The notes under the pieces were generated by a model. It was not told the DNA's origin, did no database searches, and saw only the letters and a list, made by a program, of their open reading frames with translations. A stretch of DNA of 64,000 nucleotides from Chitinophagaceae bacterium (GTDB taxonomy: Bacteria; Bacteroidota; Bacteroidia; Chitinophagales; Chitinophagaceae): positions 1,426,001 through 1,490,000 of the forward strand of contig JADKKA010000022.1 in NCBI GenBank assembly GCA_016720745.1, given 5' to 3'. Made by a program: the position numbers and the translations under genes. Of this stretch, positions 42,656 to 52,347 are shown piece by piece. Position 1 is the stretch's first letter, and each line of letters opens with the position of its first letter.

Positions 42656-42663
42656 TATTTTTG
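42656..42663 (+). promoter_or_regulatory. -7 box of the DUF2723 gene
   Basis: TATTTTTG, 34 nt before the ATG at 42698. The usual TTTG position falls in the palindrome. Confidence 0.5.
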
Positions 42664-42697
42664 TGAACCCCCAAAACAGGGGTCAAATCATCTATTT

Positions 42698-45600
42698 ATG
42701 AGCTTCAGAAGAATTAATAACATTACCGGCTGGCTGGTTTTCCTCCTCGCCTTTGCCACGTATTTTCTGACCCGCGAAGCAAGGGGTAGTTTATGGGATA
42801 CAGGCGAGTTCATCGCCAGTGCCAAAAACGTAGGTATGCCCCACCCTCCCGGAGCCCCTATGTTTGTACTGCTCGGTCGTTTCTTTATCATCCTCTTTGG
42901 GGAAAATAATGCAGCCAGCGCGGTGAACTTCATGAGTGCAATGGCCTCAGCTGCTACTATCCTTTTCCTTTTCTGGAGTGTTACCCATTTCGCCCGTAAA
43001 ATGATGGTTAGTGCCGGTGAAGAAATGGACAAAAACCAGCTTTTTACTACAATGGCAGCCGGTGTGGTTGGCGGACTGGCTTACGCCTTCAGCGATTCCT
43101 TCTGGTTTAGTGCGGTGGAAGGGGAAGTATATGCCCTGTCATCATTCTTTACTGCCCTCGTATTCTGGGCCATGCTCAAATGGGAACATGCCGATGAAAA
43201 AGCAGGTAATGACCCGGGAGCCCGTGCCCGCAGTGATCGCTGGATTGTTTTTTTATTCTTCATGATGGGCTTATCTATCGGTGTTCACTTGTTGAACCTC
43301 CTGGTTATACCCGCGATTGTAATGATTTACTACTACCGCCGTTTTCAACCTACTACCAAAGGCGCCATCTGGGCTTTTATCCTGGGCTGTTTGATTACCG
43401 GCCTGGTACAGGTGGGCATTATTCAATATTCCATGAAGGCGGCCGGTCAGTTTGATATATTCTTTGTGAATACACTGGGTATGCCGTTTTTCTTTGGCTT
43501 TGGTTTTTATTTTATCGCCATCGGTGCATTGATTATCTGGGCCCTTCGTTTCAATGAAAGGAATATTTCCCAAACCAAACTCATCATCTGGTTTACACTA
43601 TTCCTCTTCCTGTCTGCCCTGCCCTTTATCCTGAACATTGGTGTAGGATTAAAATTCCTGCAATTCCTGATACTGGGTGCTGCTGCCGTAGCAGCTGGCT
43701 ATTTCCTGAAACCGGCAGCATTGAAAATTTTGAAATTATCGCTCTGGTGTTATGCCTTCATGATGATCGGTTACTTCATGTACTTCACCGCACTGATCCG
43801 GTCCAATGCGAACCCCACGATTGATATGAACAATGTGGACAATCCGATCAACCTGGTGTACTACCTCAGCCGTGAACAATACGGAGAAGCACCACTGGTT
43901 TACGGTCCGCATTTTGCTGCCAGCCCTAATACGGATCTGGTAGAAGACAAACCCCTGTTAGAAGGGGAAATGACCTATGTAAAAGGAGATAAGAAATATA
44001 TTCCAACCGGAAGAAAACAATCTTATAATTACAAGAGTGATGTCAAACAACTCTTCCCCCGTATCTGGGATAGCAGCAATGACCAGTATCACGCTGAATT
44101 TTATGCCGACTGGCTCAACCTGGCCCGTGATGAACAGGGCAAGTATGAAGCCCCCAGCTACGCAGATAACTTCAACTGGTTTTTCTCCTACCAGATGGGC
44201 CTGATGTACTGGCGCTACTTTATGTGGAACTTCTCCGGTAAACAAAATGATATCCAGGGACTCGGCAACAAACGCGATGGCAACTGGATCACCGGCATAT
44301 CTTTCATTGATAATAAGCGCCTGGGCGATCAGTCCAAGCTGCCCGACAGTATCAAAAACAACAAAGCACATAATACGCTATTCCTGATTCCTTTCTTATT
44401 GGGTATCCTGGGATGTGTGTACCAGTTTGTTCGCAACAGGAAGGACTGGATCGTTAATTTCCTGCTCTTCTTCATGACCGGCCTTGCGATTGTATTCTAT
44501 CTGAACCAGCCGGGTAATCAGCCCAGGGAAAGGGATTATGCTTTTGTGGGATCCTTCTACGCTTTTGCGATCTGGATCGGATTGGCGGTAGTGGCATTTG
44601 TAAGACTGGCTCGTGAAAAAGCAGACAAGGTTTCTTTCCAGAATACACTCATGATCGGTGGTGGACTTACTTTCTTTGTTACCCTCCTCAGTTGCGTCAA
44701 TGATACCGGTGGCGCGGCACTGATTGTTCCTGTTGTAGCTACTGCACTTTTTGTGTTACTCACCGGCGCGGTAACCTACGCTGTCCGTGCTATTTCCGGA
44801 GATGGAAAAAATTTCATGGCACTCAATATAGGTGCAACAATAATCTGTATGATCACTCCGGTGATCATGGCCCAGCAGATTTGGGATGATCATGACCGTA
44901 GCATGAAAACAACGGCGCCTGATATGGCCCGGGATTACCTGGAAAGCTGTGCCCAGAATGCCGTGATCTTTACATTTGGTGATAATGACACTTACCCGCT
45001 CTGGTATGCCCAGGAAGTAGAAGGTGTTCGTCCGGATATCCGTATCATCAATAACAGTTTGCTGGGAATTGACTGGTATATCAACCAGCTTCGTTATCGC
45101 GTAAACGAAGCAGATTCACTGGATGTGATCTGGAGTCCGGAACAAATCGAAGGACATAACCGCGAGTACATGCGTTATCGTGCCCAGGGCGATCCGAATA
45201 CTTATTATGACTTGTTAGATGTGATGAAAAATGTATTGGGCAAACCCAATATCAATGAGGAAACCGGAAGGGATGAAGGATTTGGGTCATTCCCGGTTGC
45301 CAAATTCAAAGTACCGGTTGATACCAGTATGGTAAGGAAGAATGGCACTGTGAATGCAAATGACAGCGTATTATCGGAGCTTCGTTTTGATATTCCGGAG
45401 GATAAATTACAGGGCGGGCTGATCCGCAGTGATTTCATGATCCTGAATATCATTGCCACCAACAACTGGAAGCGCCCCATTTATTTCACTTCTCCTTATG
45501 GTGAACTGGGCTTTGGTCAATATCTCCGTAAGGACGGCTTATCCTATCGCCTGGTACCGATTCAGTCAAAAGGTTCCCAGGAAGGCTGGCTGGTACACCG

Positions 45601-46255
45601 CACCCTGCGTGAAGTGGGATTGGGTGGCACACAGATTCGTGACAACAACGATCAGGTCATTTATAATAACCTCATGACCAAGTACCGTTTTGGTAATGCC
45701 CATCTCAAAGGCATGTACTTTGATGAGGAAAACAGAAGACATCTGCTCAACCTACGCTCACTCTATGGTGAAGCTGCCGGCAACCTGGCTGATGCAGGTA
45801 AAAAAGAGGAAGCGGGTAAACTGATTGACAAACTGGAAAGCGGTATCATACCAGAAAACCTCCCTTATGCAATGGTTAGCCGTTATGGTTCCCATAATCA
45901 GCAGGGCATGCTTTATCTGGAAGCCTGTTATAAAGCCGGCAAAAAAGAACTGGCGGAAAAAGTGCGGCTGAGCCTGAGAAAAGATATGGAGCAACAGCGG
46001 AAATATTATATCTCCATGAACAAAGGCATTACACCAGATATCTCCCCGGCCGGTGCCGATAATAATGATCCGATGTTCCGCTCCATGCTGATGGAATACC
46101 GGATCAACGAAGCCATGATGATCGTACTCGAGGAGCTGGAAAAGAAATACGCACCGGAAACCCTTACCAAGCAACCTACTACCGAAAACCCGGGGCAAAC
46201 AGTAACCAATACTGCCAAACCGGATACTGCAGCTGTGAAGGACACGAACAAATAA
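42698..46255 (+). CDS. DUF2723 / GT117-type integral membrane protein
   Basis: A 1185-residue membrane protein with about a dozen helices in the first 720 residues, followed by a large soluble domain. The N-terminal signature is SLWDTGEFIASAKNVGMPHPPGAPMFVLLGRF (Asp-Thr-Gly-Glu), as in the protein O-mannosyltransferase/GT-C group, where the acidic pair sits in the first exterior loop. Family members in Bacteroidota are annotated as GT117 and probably glycosylate exported proteins or lipids using a lipid-linked sugar. The C-terminal region has TPR-like helices (AAGNLADAGKKEEAGKLIDKLE) and a Thr/Pro-rich end. It has its own promoter and a strong terminator. Confidence 0.92.
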   Translation: MSFRRINNITGWLVFLLAFATYFLTREARGSLWDTGEFIASAKNVGMPHPPGAPMFVLLGRFFIILFGENNAASAVNFMSAMASAATILFLFWSVTHFARKMMVSAGEEMDKNQLFTTMAAGVVGGLAYAFSDSFWFSAVEGEVYALSSFFTALVFWAMLKWEHADEKAGNDPGARARSDRWIVFLFFMMGLSIGVHLLNLLVIPAIVMIYYYRRFQPTTKGAIWAFILGCLITGLVQVGIIQYSMKAAGQFDIFFVNTLGMPFFFGFGFYFIAIGALIIWALRFNERNISQTKLIIWFTLFLFLSALPFILNIGVGLKFLQFLILGAAAVAAGYFLKPAALKILKLSLWCYAFMMIGYFMYFTALIRSNANPTIDMNNVDNPINLVYYLSREQYGEAPLVYGPHFAASPNTDLVEDKPLLEGEMTYVKGDKKYIPTGRKQSYNYKSDVKQLFPRIWDSSNDQYHAEFYADWLNLARDEQGKYEAPSYADNFNWFFSYQMGLMYWRYFMWNFSGKQNDIQGLGNKRDGNWITGISFIDNKRLGDQSKLPDSIKNNKAHNTLFLIPFLLGILGCVYQFVRNRKDWIVNFLLFFMTGLAIVFYLNQPGNQPRERDYAFVGSFYAFAIWIGLAVVAFVRLAREKADKVSFQNTLMIGGGLTFFVTLLSCVNDTGGAALIVPVVATALFVLLTGAVTYAVRAISGDGKNFMALNIGATIICMITPVIMAQQIWDDHDRSMKTTAPDMARDYLESCAQNAVIFTFGDNDTYPLWYAQEVEGVRPDIRIINNSLLGIDWYINQLRYRVNEADSLDVIWSPEQIEGHNREYMRYRAQGDPNTYYDLLDVMKNVLGKPNINEETGRDEGFGSFPVAKFKVPVDTSMVRKNGTVNANDSVLSELRFDIPEDKLQGGLIRSDFMILNIIATNNWKRPIYFTSPYGELGFGQYLRKDGLSYRLVPIQSKGSQEGWLVHRTLREVGLGGTQIRDNNDQVIYNNLMTKYRFGNAHLKGMYFDEENRRHLLNLRSLYGEAAGNLADAGKKEEAGKLIDKLESGIIPENLPYAMVSRYGSHNQQGMLYLEACYKAGKKELAEKVRLSLRKDMEQQRKYYISMNKGITPDISPAGADNNDPMFRSMLMEYRINEAMMIVLEELEKKYAPETLTKQPTTENPGQTVTNTAKPDTAAVKDTNK

Positions 46256-46275
46256 TTCGCCTATTTACAAAAATT

Positions 46276-46305
46276 AAAACCCTCCACCCCGGAGGGTTTT
46301 TTTTA
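46276..46305 (+). terminator. Terminator of the DUF2723 gene
   Basis: AAAACCCTCC (46276-46285) pairs perfectly with GGAGGGTTTT (46291-46300) around a 5-nt loop, followed by more Ts. Confidence 0.88.
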
Positions 46306-46414
46306 TGACTTGTGTAATGAACCATCCTACCCTTTTAACTGTCATACATCTGTAAAGAGGTAACAATTTCAATCAACACCGCTCTGCCTCTTTTTATCGT
46401 AAATTACATGTCCA

Positions 46415-47512
46415 ATGCGTGGATTTCAGTTTACCCAATTTAACCCGGACGAGAACAGCAAAAGCCGTTTTGAGCAGATGCTGGACCTTTTTATGCAGTT
46501 GCTGACCTATACCAGCGGCGATTTAAACGAGGCCCTGCAATGGATGAATGAGCTGGATAAAAAATACCAGCTGACCGATGATGATTACGGCATGGGTGAC
46601 TTTATTGATGAGTTGAAAGATAAAGGGTATATCTCCGGAGATAATGAAAAAGGTGAAATCAAAATCACCCCCAAAACAGAACAAGGAATCCGGAAAAGAA
46701 GTCTGGATGAAATCTTTGGCAAACTGAAAAAAACAAAACAGGGTGACCATAAAACCTTCAAACCCGGACAGGGAGATGAACTGAATCCCGAATCCAGACA
46801 ATTTCAGTTTGGGGATATGCTGGAGCAGATTGATTTTACCGAAAGCATCCGTAATGCCCAGATCAATCATGGCATTGACAGTTTTCAGATGCGGGAAGAA
46901 GACCTGAGCATTCGTGAAACGGATTTCAAATCGCAGACCTCAACGGTATTGATGATTGATATTTCCCATTCCATGATCCTCTATGGGGAAGACCGGATTA
47001 CGCCTGCCAAAAAAGTGGCCATGGCCCTGAGTGAACTGATTCAGACCCGTTACCCTAAGGATACACTGGATATTGTGGTTTTTGGTAATGATGCCTGGCC
47101 CATCGAAGTAAAAGACCTGCCCTATCTGCAAGTAGGTCCTTATCATACTAATACTGTTGCAGGACTGGAGCTGGCCATGGATATCCTGCGGCGACGGAAA
47201 AATCCCAACAAGCAAATTTTCATGATCACGGACGGCAAACCAACCTGTTTGAAAATCGGCAAACGCTATTATAAAAACAGTTTCGGACTGGATCGCAAAG
47301 TAGTGAACCGTTGTCTCAACCTGGCTGCGCAATGCAAGAAATTAAAAATTCCCATTACTACTTTCATGATCGCCACCGATCCTTATTTGCAAAAGTTTGT
47401 ACAGGAATTCACGGAAATGAATCATGGCAAGGCCTTCTTTGCTTCATTAGATAAACTGGGGGCTTTTATATTCAGTGATTTTGAAAGCGGGAAGCGGAAG
47501 ACGGTGTATTAA
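46415..47512 (+). CDS. VWA domain protein (partner of the following AAA ATPase)
   Basis: A 365-residue protein with no membrane helix. The C-terminal half is a von Willebrand A domain: TVLMIDISHSM carries the MIDAS residues D182, S184 and S186, then AGLELAMDILRRRKNPNKQIFMITDGKPT. The N-terminal part is charged and helical. The layout is that of the ChlD-like member of a MoxR/ChlI-type ATPase pair; the AAA gene follows after 64 nt on the same strand. Such pairs drive metal insertion or remodelling of a partner. No chlorophyll or cobalt chelatase genes are near. Confidence 0.88.
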   Translation: MRGFQFTQFNPDENSKSRFEQMLDLFMQLLTYTSGDLNEALQWMNELDKKYQLTDDDYGMGDFIDELKDKGYISGDNEKGEIKITPKTEQGIRKRSLDEIFGKLKKTKQGDHKTFKPGQGDELNPESRQFQFGDMLEQIDFTESIRNAQINHGIDSFQMREEDLSIRETDFKSQTSTVLMIDISHSMILYGEDRITPAKKVAMALSELIQTRYPKDTLDIVVFGNDAWPIEVKDLPYLQVGPYHTNTVAGLELAMDILRRRKNPNKQIFMITDGKPTCLKIGKRYYKNSFGLDRKVVNRCLNLAAQCKKLKIPITTFMIATDPYLQKFVQEFTEMNHGKAFFASLDKLGAFIFSDFESGKRKTVY

Positions 47513-47536
47513 CCCCTGTCCCCTGAAGGGGGACTT
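47513..47536. repeat. CCCCTGTCCCCTGAAGGGGG repeat
   Basis: Same head as the repeats before trpD and trpE. It lies directly after the VWA stop codon and 41 nt before the AAA gene. Confidence 0.7.
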
Positions 47537-47576
47537 CAATCAAAGAACCCAATTAATTGATTAGTCAACTTTAAAG

Positions 47577-49118
47577 ATGAAAGTAAATAACATAAAAACG
47601 CTCGGCGAATTAAAGAAAAGCGGCTATCGTCCCAGGAGCATCAAGGAAGAAATCAGGGAGAACCTGATCGCCCGATTGCAACAAAAGGAACCAACCTTTT
47701 CCGGTATTATCGGATATGAGGATACAGTTATTCCGGATGTGGAAAGAGCCTTGCTGAGTAAACATAATATTCTTTTTCTCGGACTAAGGGGACAGGCCAA
47801 GACCCGGATGGCCCGGCAAATGACCGAATTGCTGGACGAATACATTCCATCGGTCAGAGGAAGTGATATCAATGATGATCCGCTGAATCCCATTTCCCGT
47901 TATGCCCAGGAAGAAATTGCCACCCATGGTGATGAAACACCGATTCACTGGATCCATCGCAGTGAGCGTTATGGTGAAAAACTGGCTACTCCCGATGTAA
48001 GTGTGGCTGATCTGATCGGCGATATCGATCCCATCAAAGCCGCCAATCTCAAACTGAGTTTTGCAGATGAAAGAGTTATCCATTATGGCATCATCCCCAG
48101 AAGTAACCGGGGGATTTTTGTCATCAATGAACTTCCCGATCTGCAGGCAAGAATTCAGGTGGCGCTGTTTAATATACTGGAAGAAGGAGATGTACAGATA
48201 CGTGGTTTCAAATTAAGATTACCGCTGGACATTCTTTTTGTATTCACTGCAAATCCGGAAGACTATACCAACCGGGGTTCGATTGTTACCCCGCTCAAGG
48301 ACAGGATAGAAAGTCAGATCCTGACCCATTATCCTAAATCCCTGGAACAGGCATTGGAAATAACAGAACAAGAAGCGGTGATTGATAAAGACCAGCAGTC
48401 GAGGGTAGAGATCAGTGATCTGGTAAAAAGACTGATTGAACAGGTGGCATTCGAAGCGAGGAACAGTGAACTGGTAGATAAGAAAAGTGGCGTGAGCGCC
48501 CGTTTAACTATTTCTGCATTTGAAAATGCCATCAGTGCTGCTGAACGCAGGGCCATCATTAACCAGGAAAAAAGAACACAGGTATGGATCAGCGACCTGG
48601 CCGGTATCATTCCTTCGATTACAGGTAAAGTAGAACTGGTTTATGAAGGCGAACAGGAAGGTCCGTTTCAGGTGGCCATGAACCTGGTGGACAAAGCCAT
48701 CCGCTCCCAGTTTACGCAGTTCTTTCCGAACCCGGAGCAAATGAAAAAAAGAAAAAAGACCGGAGATCCCCGCGGTGGTAAAACGACGGCAGAAGAAACA
48801 AAAGACGATAACCCTTACCGGCCCGTTACACAATGGTTTGACAAGGGCAATCATCTCAATATTTCATTTGGCACATCTGATAAAGACAAACAAATCCTGC
48901 TCTATAAAGTAGACGGGCTCCATGCCGTGGTTAAAAAATATTATCCCGGAGTTAATGAGGAGCAGGCTGCGCTGCTGATGGAATTTGTATTACATGGACT
49001 GGCCTCCTACTCCCTGATCAGTAAGAAAATGTTTGAGAGCAAGGTGGAGTTTAAAGATCTTATGGGAAGTATGATGGATTTCGGAGAGAAGGATTTTGAA
49101 TTTGATGAGGAAGCGTAA
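47577..49118 (+). CDS. Magnesium chelatase subunit I-like AAA ATPase
   Basis: A 513-residue AAA+ protein of the ChlI/MoxR type. Walker A is GLRGQAKT (69-76). The Walker B strand reads GIFVINELPDL, where the usual Asp-Glu is Asn-Glu; this Asn is typical of this branch. Downstream are the sensor FVFTANPEDYTNRGSIVTPLKDR and a C-terminal helical lid (VKRLIEQVAFEARNS to SARLTISAFENAISAAERRA). It forms a pair with the VWA gene just upstream. A middle linker is Lys/Thr-rich. The target of the complex is unknown. Confidence 0.9.
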   Translation: MKVNNIKTLGELKKSGYRPRSIKEEIRENLIARLQQKEPTFSGIIGYEDTVIPDVERALLSKHNILFLGLRGQAKTRMARQMTELLDEYIPSVRGSDINDDPLNPISRYAQEEIATHGDETPIHWIHRSERYGEKLATPDVSVADLIGDIDPIKAANLKLSFADERVIHYGIIPRSNRGIFVINELPDLQARIQVALFNILEEGDVQIRGFKLRLPLDILFVFTANPEDYTNRGSIVTPLKDRIESQILTHYPKSLEQALEITEQEAVIDKDQQSRVEISDLVKRLIEQVAFEARNSELVDKKSGVSARLTISAFENAISAAERRAIINQEKRTQVWISDLAGIIPSITGKVELVYEGEQEGPFQVAMNLVDKAIRSQFTQFFPNPEQMKKRKKTGDPRGGKTTAEETKDDNPYRPVTQWFDKGNHLNISFGTSDKDKQILLYKVDGLHAVVKKYYPGVNEEQAALLMEFVLHGLASYSLISKKMFESKVEFKDLMGSMMDFGEKDFEFDEEA

Positions 49119-49611
49119 GAGGCAGGGTGGGCATTATTTTTTTCCCACAAAGACAGAAAGAACACAAAGGGAGTAATAAATCTCTCTCTGCGTAAACTCC
49201 CCGCTCTCTGCGGCTCAGCGGTGAATCTATCCCGCTAAGCACGCAAAGAGCGCAAAAAAATTATTCGCGTCCTTCCGTCTTTGCGCCTGCTTGCCGGTAG
49301 GCAGGGTTAAATCTCTCTCTGCGTAAACTCCCCGCTCTCTGCGACTCAGCTGTGAATCCATCCCGCCTAGCACGCAAAGTGCGCAAAGGAAATACACGCA
49401 AAGAGCGCTAAGAATACCTCTGCGAAAACTCCCCGCTCTCTGCGGCTCCGCGGTGAATCTCTCTCATTTTGTCCATAGGACTCTTCGAGCGCAGCAAAAT
49501 CATTATCCGTAATACTAATTCATATAAATACAAAAGGCACAAAGCCACTAAGAATGTAAATCCCTTTTCTTAGTGCCTTTGTGCCTTCGTGGCAATTATT
49601 CGTTCACCTAC
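49119..49611. other. Spacer filled by CTCTGCG/CGCAAAG repeats
   Basis: No gene visible. Three copies of a unit with CTCTGCGTAAACTCCCCGCTCTCTGCG and CAGCGGTGAATC (near 49184, 49316 and 49422) alternate with CACGCAAAGAGCGCAAAG runs. At the far end ACAAAGCCACTAAGAATG and CTTAGTGCCTTTGTGCC (about 49537-49587) form a large inverted repeat. Confidence 0.7.
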
Positions 49612-50133
49612 TCAGAAACGATAACCAATACTGGCACCGCCTGAAGGAATAAATCCGTCTTTAATAAATGGGGTAAAAGCCACTCTCCAGGTAATTCCTT
49701 TTTTACCAAATGGCTGCTTCCTGAAACCAAGGCACAAGGTACCAGCCACCAGACTGCCATTGGATTGCGTATCACTAAATATATCAGATACGGAAGCGGA
49801 AACATAGGTAAATCCAGCGCCAACTTCCAGGTACTGACCTTTGGCTCCAGCCAGATAATTTACCTGAACAGGAATGGCAAAATAGCCATCACCGCTTACA
49901 GAAGCACCTCCGATACCGGCACGAAAACCAAAACCATTTTCGTACTTACCAAAGCGACCATCATAGTTGACACTGTAAATAATTCCGGGTCCACCAACTT
50001 CCAGGTACACCTGTGAAGCATTGGCAGTGGTTCTGCCTTCTTTCTCTACTCCCTGAGCAATAGTAGCAGAAGCCAGCGAGAGGGACAGGAGGATCATCAT
50101 GAATCCTTTCATAGCGTATACTTTTTTACTCAT
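49612..50133 (-). CDS. Small outer-membrane beta-barrel-like protein
   Basis: About 173 residues from the Met at 50133 (MSKKVYAMKGFMMILLSLSLASATIAQG is a plausible signal peptide; the Met at 50112 is an alternative). After the signal, strands of alternating residues occur (VYLEVGGPGIIYSVNYDGRF, GFGFRAGIGG, YLEVGAGFTYVSASV), and it ends with GGASIGYRF, an aromatic C-terminus typical of outer-membrane barrels. I do not recognise the exact family. It stands alone before murB on the same strand. Confidence 0.7.
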   Translation of the reverse strand: MSKKVYAMKGFMMILLSLSLASATIAQGVEKEGRTTANASQVYLEVGGPGIIYSVNYDGRFGKYENGFGFRAGIGGASVSGDGYFAIPVQVNYLAGAKGQYLEVGAGFTYVSASVSDIFSDTQSNGSLVAGTLCLGFRKQPFGKKGITWRVAFTPFIKDGFIPSGGASIGYRF

Positions 50134-50189
50134 AACAAATTGGTTTAATATCTGCAATATAGAATTTAAATTATTATTTCTTTCCGGGC

Positions 50190-51224
50190 TCAGAGAATAT
50201 TAACTTCTCTTTCAAGCATTACACCGAATGTTGTTTTTACACTTTGTAATATATCTTCACTCAACTGATAAATTGCTTCCCCTTTAGCACCACCATAATT
50301 CACCAGCACCAGGGCTTGCCGTTCATGACAACCCACTGATCCTCTGCGAAAACCCTTCCAACTGATACCTGACTCAGGACCACAATGTTCAATCAGCCAA
50401 CCGGCTGCCAGTTTAACATTTCCATTGGTCAAATGATAGGCAATAATAGATGGATGTTCGGTCAATAATTGTTCATACTTGGCAACTGATACTTCCGGGT
50501 TTTTAAAAAAGCTGCCTGCATTGGCAATGACCATAGGATCGGGAAGTTTGCTGCGTCGGATATTGATGACAGCCTGCGATACCAGTTCCAGGCTCAGTTC
50601 TTTGACTCCCATTCTTTCCAGTTCTGCTTCAATGGCACCATAGCTTGTATTGAACCTTGGATGCTTACGCAAACGGTAGGTCACATTCAGGATCACAAAC
50701 TGATCCCTGTATTTTTTTTTGAAGATACTTTCCCTGTATCCAAACTCGCAGTCCACATTCGTAAAAGTGACCTTTCTTTTTTCCCTGATATGAAAAGCTT
50801 CCAGGTCCCAGAAAATATCTTCGATCTCTACGCCATATGCCCCGATATTCTGCATCGGAGTGGCCCCCACATTTCCCGGAATTAAAGAAAGATTTTCCGC
50901 ACCCGCCCAGCCTCGGCCAATACAGTATTGTACAAACTGGTGCCAGTTCTCGCCTGCACCGGCTCTTACGTATACATACTCATTGTCTTCATGTAATTCG
51001 GCGATGCCACTGATCTCATTTTTCAGTACCAGCCCGTTGAAGTCCTTTGTAAAAAGAAGATTGCTTCCACCTCCCAGTACCATTAACGGGCCAGGCAATG
51101 TCATGTCCAGTATTTCCTCCAGTTCTTCCTCCGTGCTGAATGGGGCAAAATAACGGGCCAGGGCATCGATCCCAAAACTGTTATAAGGTTTTAATGAAAT
51201 ATTTTCCTGAATAGCCACAAGCAA
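50190..51224 (-). CDS. murB: UDP-N-acetylenolpyruvoylglucosamine reductase
   Basis: FAD enzyme that reduces UDP-GlcNAc-enolpyruvate to UDP-MurNAc in peptidoglycan synthesis. Motifs: GGGSNLLFTKDF (FAD), RAGAGENWHQFVQYCI, GAENLSLIPGNVGATPMQNIGAYG and the substrate-reducing ANAGSFFKNPEV. The start is placed at TTG 51224 (345 residues, beginning just before VAIQENISLKPYNSFGID, where the family begins). The frame continues to another TTG at 51326, but that codon sits inside a TATGTTTG -7 box, and the added 34 basic residues are not family-like. Confidence 0.92.
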   Translation of the reverse strand: MLVAIQENISLKPYNSFGIDALARYFAPFSTEEELEEILDMTLPGPLMVLGGGSNLLFTKDFNGLVLKNEISGIAELHEDNEYVYVRAGAGENWHQFVQYCIGRGWAGAENLSLIPGNVGATPMQNIGAYGVEIEDIFWDLEAFHIREKRKVTFTNVDCEFGYRESIFKKKYRDQFVILNVTYRLRKHPRFNTSYGAIEAELERMGVKELSLELVSQAVINIRRSKLPDPMVIANAGSFFKNPEVSVAKYEQLLTEHPSIIAYHLTNGNVKLAAGWLIEHCGPESGISWKGFRRGSVGCHERQALVLVNYGGAKGEAIYQLSEDILQSVKTTFGVMLEREVNIL

Positions 51225-51323
51225 ATGTCTGTTTTTCGGGGCATATTGAACCAAACCGGGATCAATCAAATGTATTTTTTGTCCCCTTTTGCCGCCTTTT
51301 AAAGCCTCCCGGCGTCTCTTGTT

Positions 51324-51331
51324 CAAACATA
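51324..51331 (-). promoter_or_regulatory. -7 box upstream of murB
   Basis: TATGTTTG on the minus strand. A second match, TACATTTG (51267-51274), lies closer to the preferred TTG start. Neither has a clear TTTG at 19 nt. Confidence 0.4.
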
Positions 51332-51385
51332 AACTTTCAGTAAATTCGCCGGATACCCGGTACCCCCGGCCTTAAATGAACCAAC

Positions 51386-52297
51386 ATGAAATTAATCCCC
51401 CTGTTTTTATCGATATTGATCAGCCTCGGCAGCAATGCACAACCCATGCCCCTGCCCTACCAGATTCAGCAGGTCCCTCTGCCTGAAGCCATGAATAAAC
51501 AGGTCTGTATTTCCGGTATCAAATACATGGACGGAAAATTATACTTCGTCTCCGAACGATGCCCGATGATCCTTGTCACCGACCCGGCAACCGGTGCCAT
51601 TACTCAAACCATTGCTACCAGCATTGGACAGGAATTTGAAATGGAAGGACTGACTTCTTATAAAAGCAAATTGTATTCCGTTTCAGAAGAACTGGTTGCT
51701 GTTTATGAAATAGATCCGGCTACCGGTCAAAGCAAACAATTGAGTACTTCTGTACCGCTTCCTCCCAAATCCAAAAGTGGTGATGGCATGGAAGGAATTG
51801 CCGCCAATGAAACCAATAACAAATTTTATATCCTGCGGGAAAGAAATGAAAACATGACTTTCGCACAGATCTGGACATTTAGTATTGAACCCGGCAGCGA
51901 AGACAATAGCTTCAGTCTGAAATATGAATCCATGATTGAACTGCCTCTTCAAAATCCCCAATGGCGTTATTCTGATATCTGCTATGATAAAGAAAATGAC
52001 AGGCTGCTTTGTCTGAAGTCTTATTCTAAAGGCAAACTTCGCCAGCAATTCATTGAAGCAGTGGAAATCGACAAAAGCGGAAACCTGCTGAAAGAAACAC
52101 TGAAAGACCTGAATGTGGAGCGTTTTTCTCAAATCTCCAATGAATACAAGGACCAGGATTTCAGCATGAACCTGGAAGGGATCACCGTTGATAAAGATGG
52201 CAATATCTGGATCGTAAGCGATAACACTTCGGGTAAAGCGGCCTGTGACCAGCCTGCCAAAGAAAAGACGATATTACTGCAGCTGATTAAAAAATAG
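51386..52297 (+). CDS. Secreted beta-propeller protein (esterase-like phytase / SdiA-regulated type)
   Basis: A 303-residue exported protein (signal peptide to NAQ, residue 19). Repeating blade elements such as ISGIKYMDGKLYFVSERCPMILVTDP, FEMEGLTSYKSKLYSVSEE, GDGMEGIAANETNNKFYILRERN and MNLEGITVDKDGNIWIVSDN fit the esterase-like activity of phytase family or the related SdiA-regulated group. The repeated EG(I/L)xx signature binds metal in relatives. It is divergent from murB. Confidence 0.8.
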   Translation: MKLIPLFLSILISLGSNAQPMPLPYQIQQVPLPEAMNKQVCISGIKYMDGKLYFVSERCPMILVTDPATGAITQTIATSIGQEFEMEGLTSYKSKLYSVSEELVAVYEIDPATGQSKQLSTSVPLPPKSKSGDGMEGIAANETNNKFYILRERNENMTFAQIWTFSIEPGSEDNSFSLKYESMIELPLQNPQWRYSDICYDKENDRLLCLKSYSKGKLRQQFIEAVEIDKSGNLLKETLKDLNVERFSQISNEYKDQDFSMNLEGITVDKDGNIWIVSDNTSGKAACDQPAKEKTILLQLIKK

Positions 52298-52347
52298 AAT
52301 CCCCTTTCTTTTTTCTAACAGGGCAAAATTCTTACATTGACAATACC

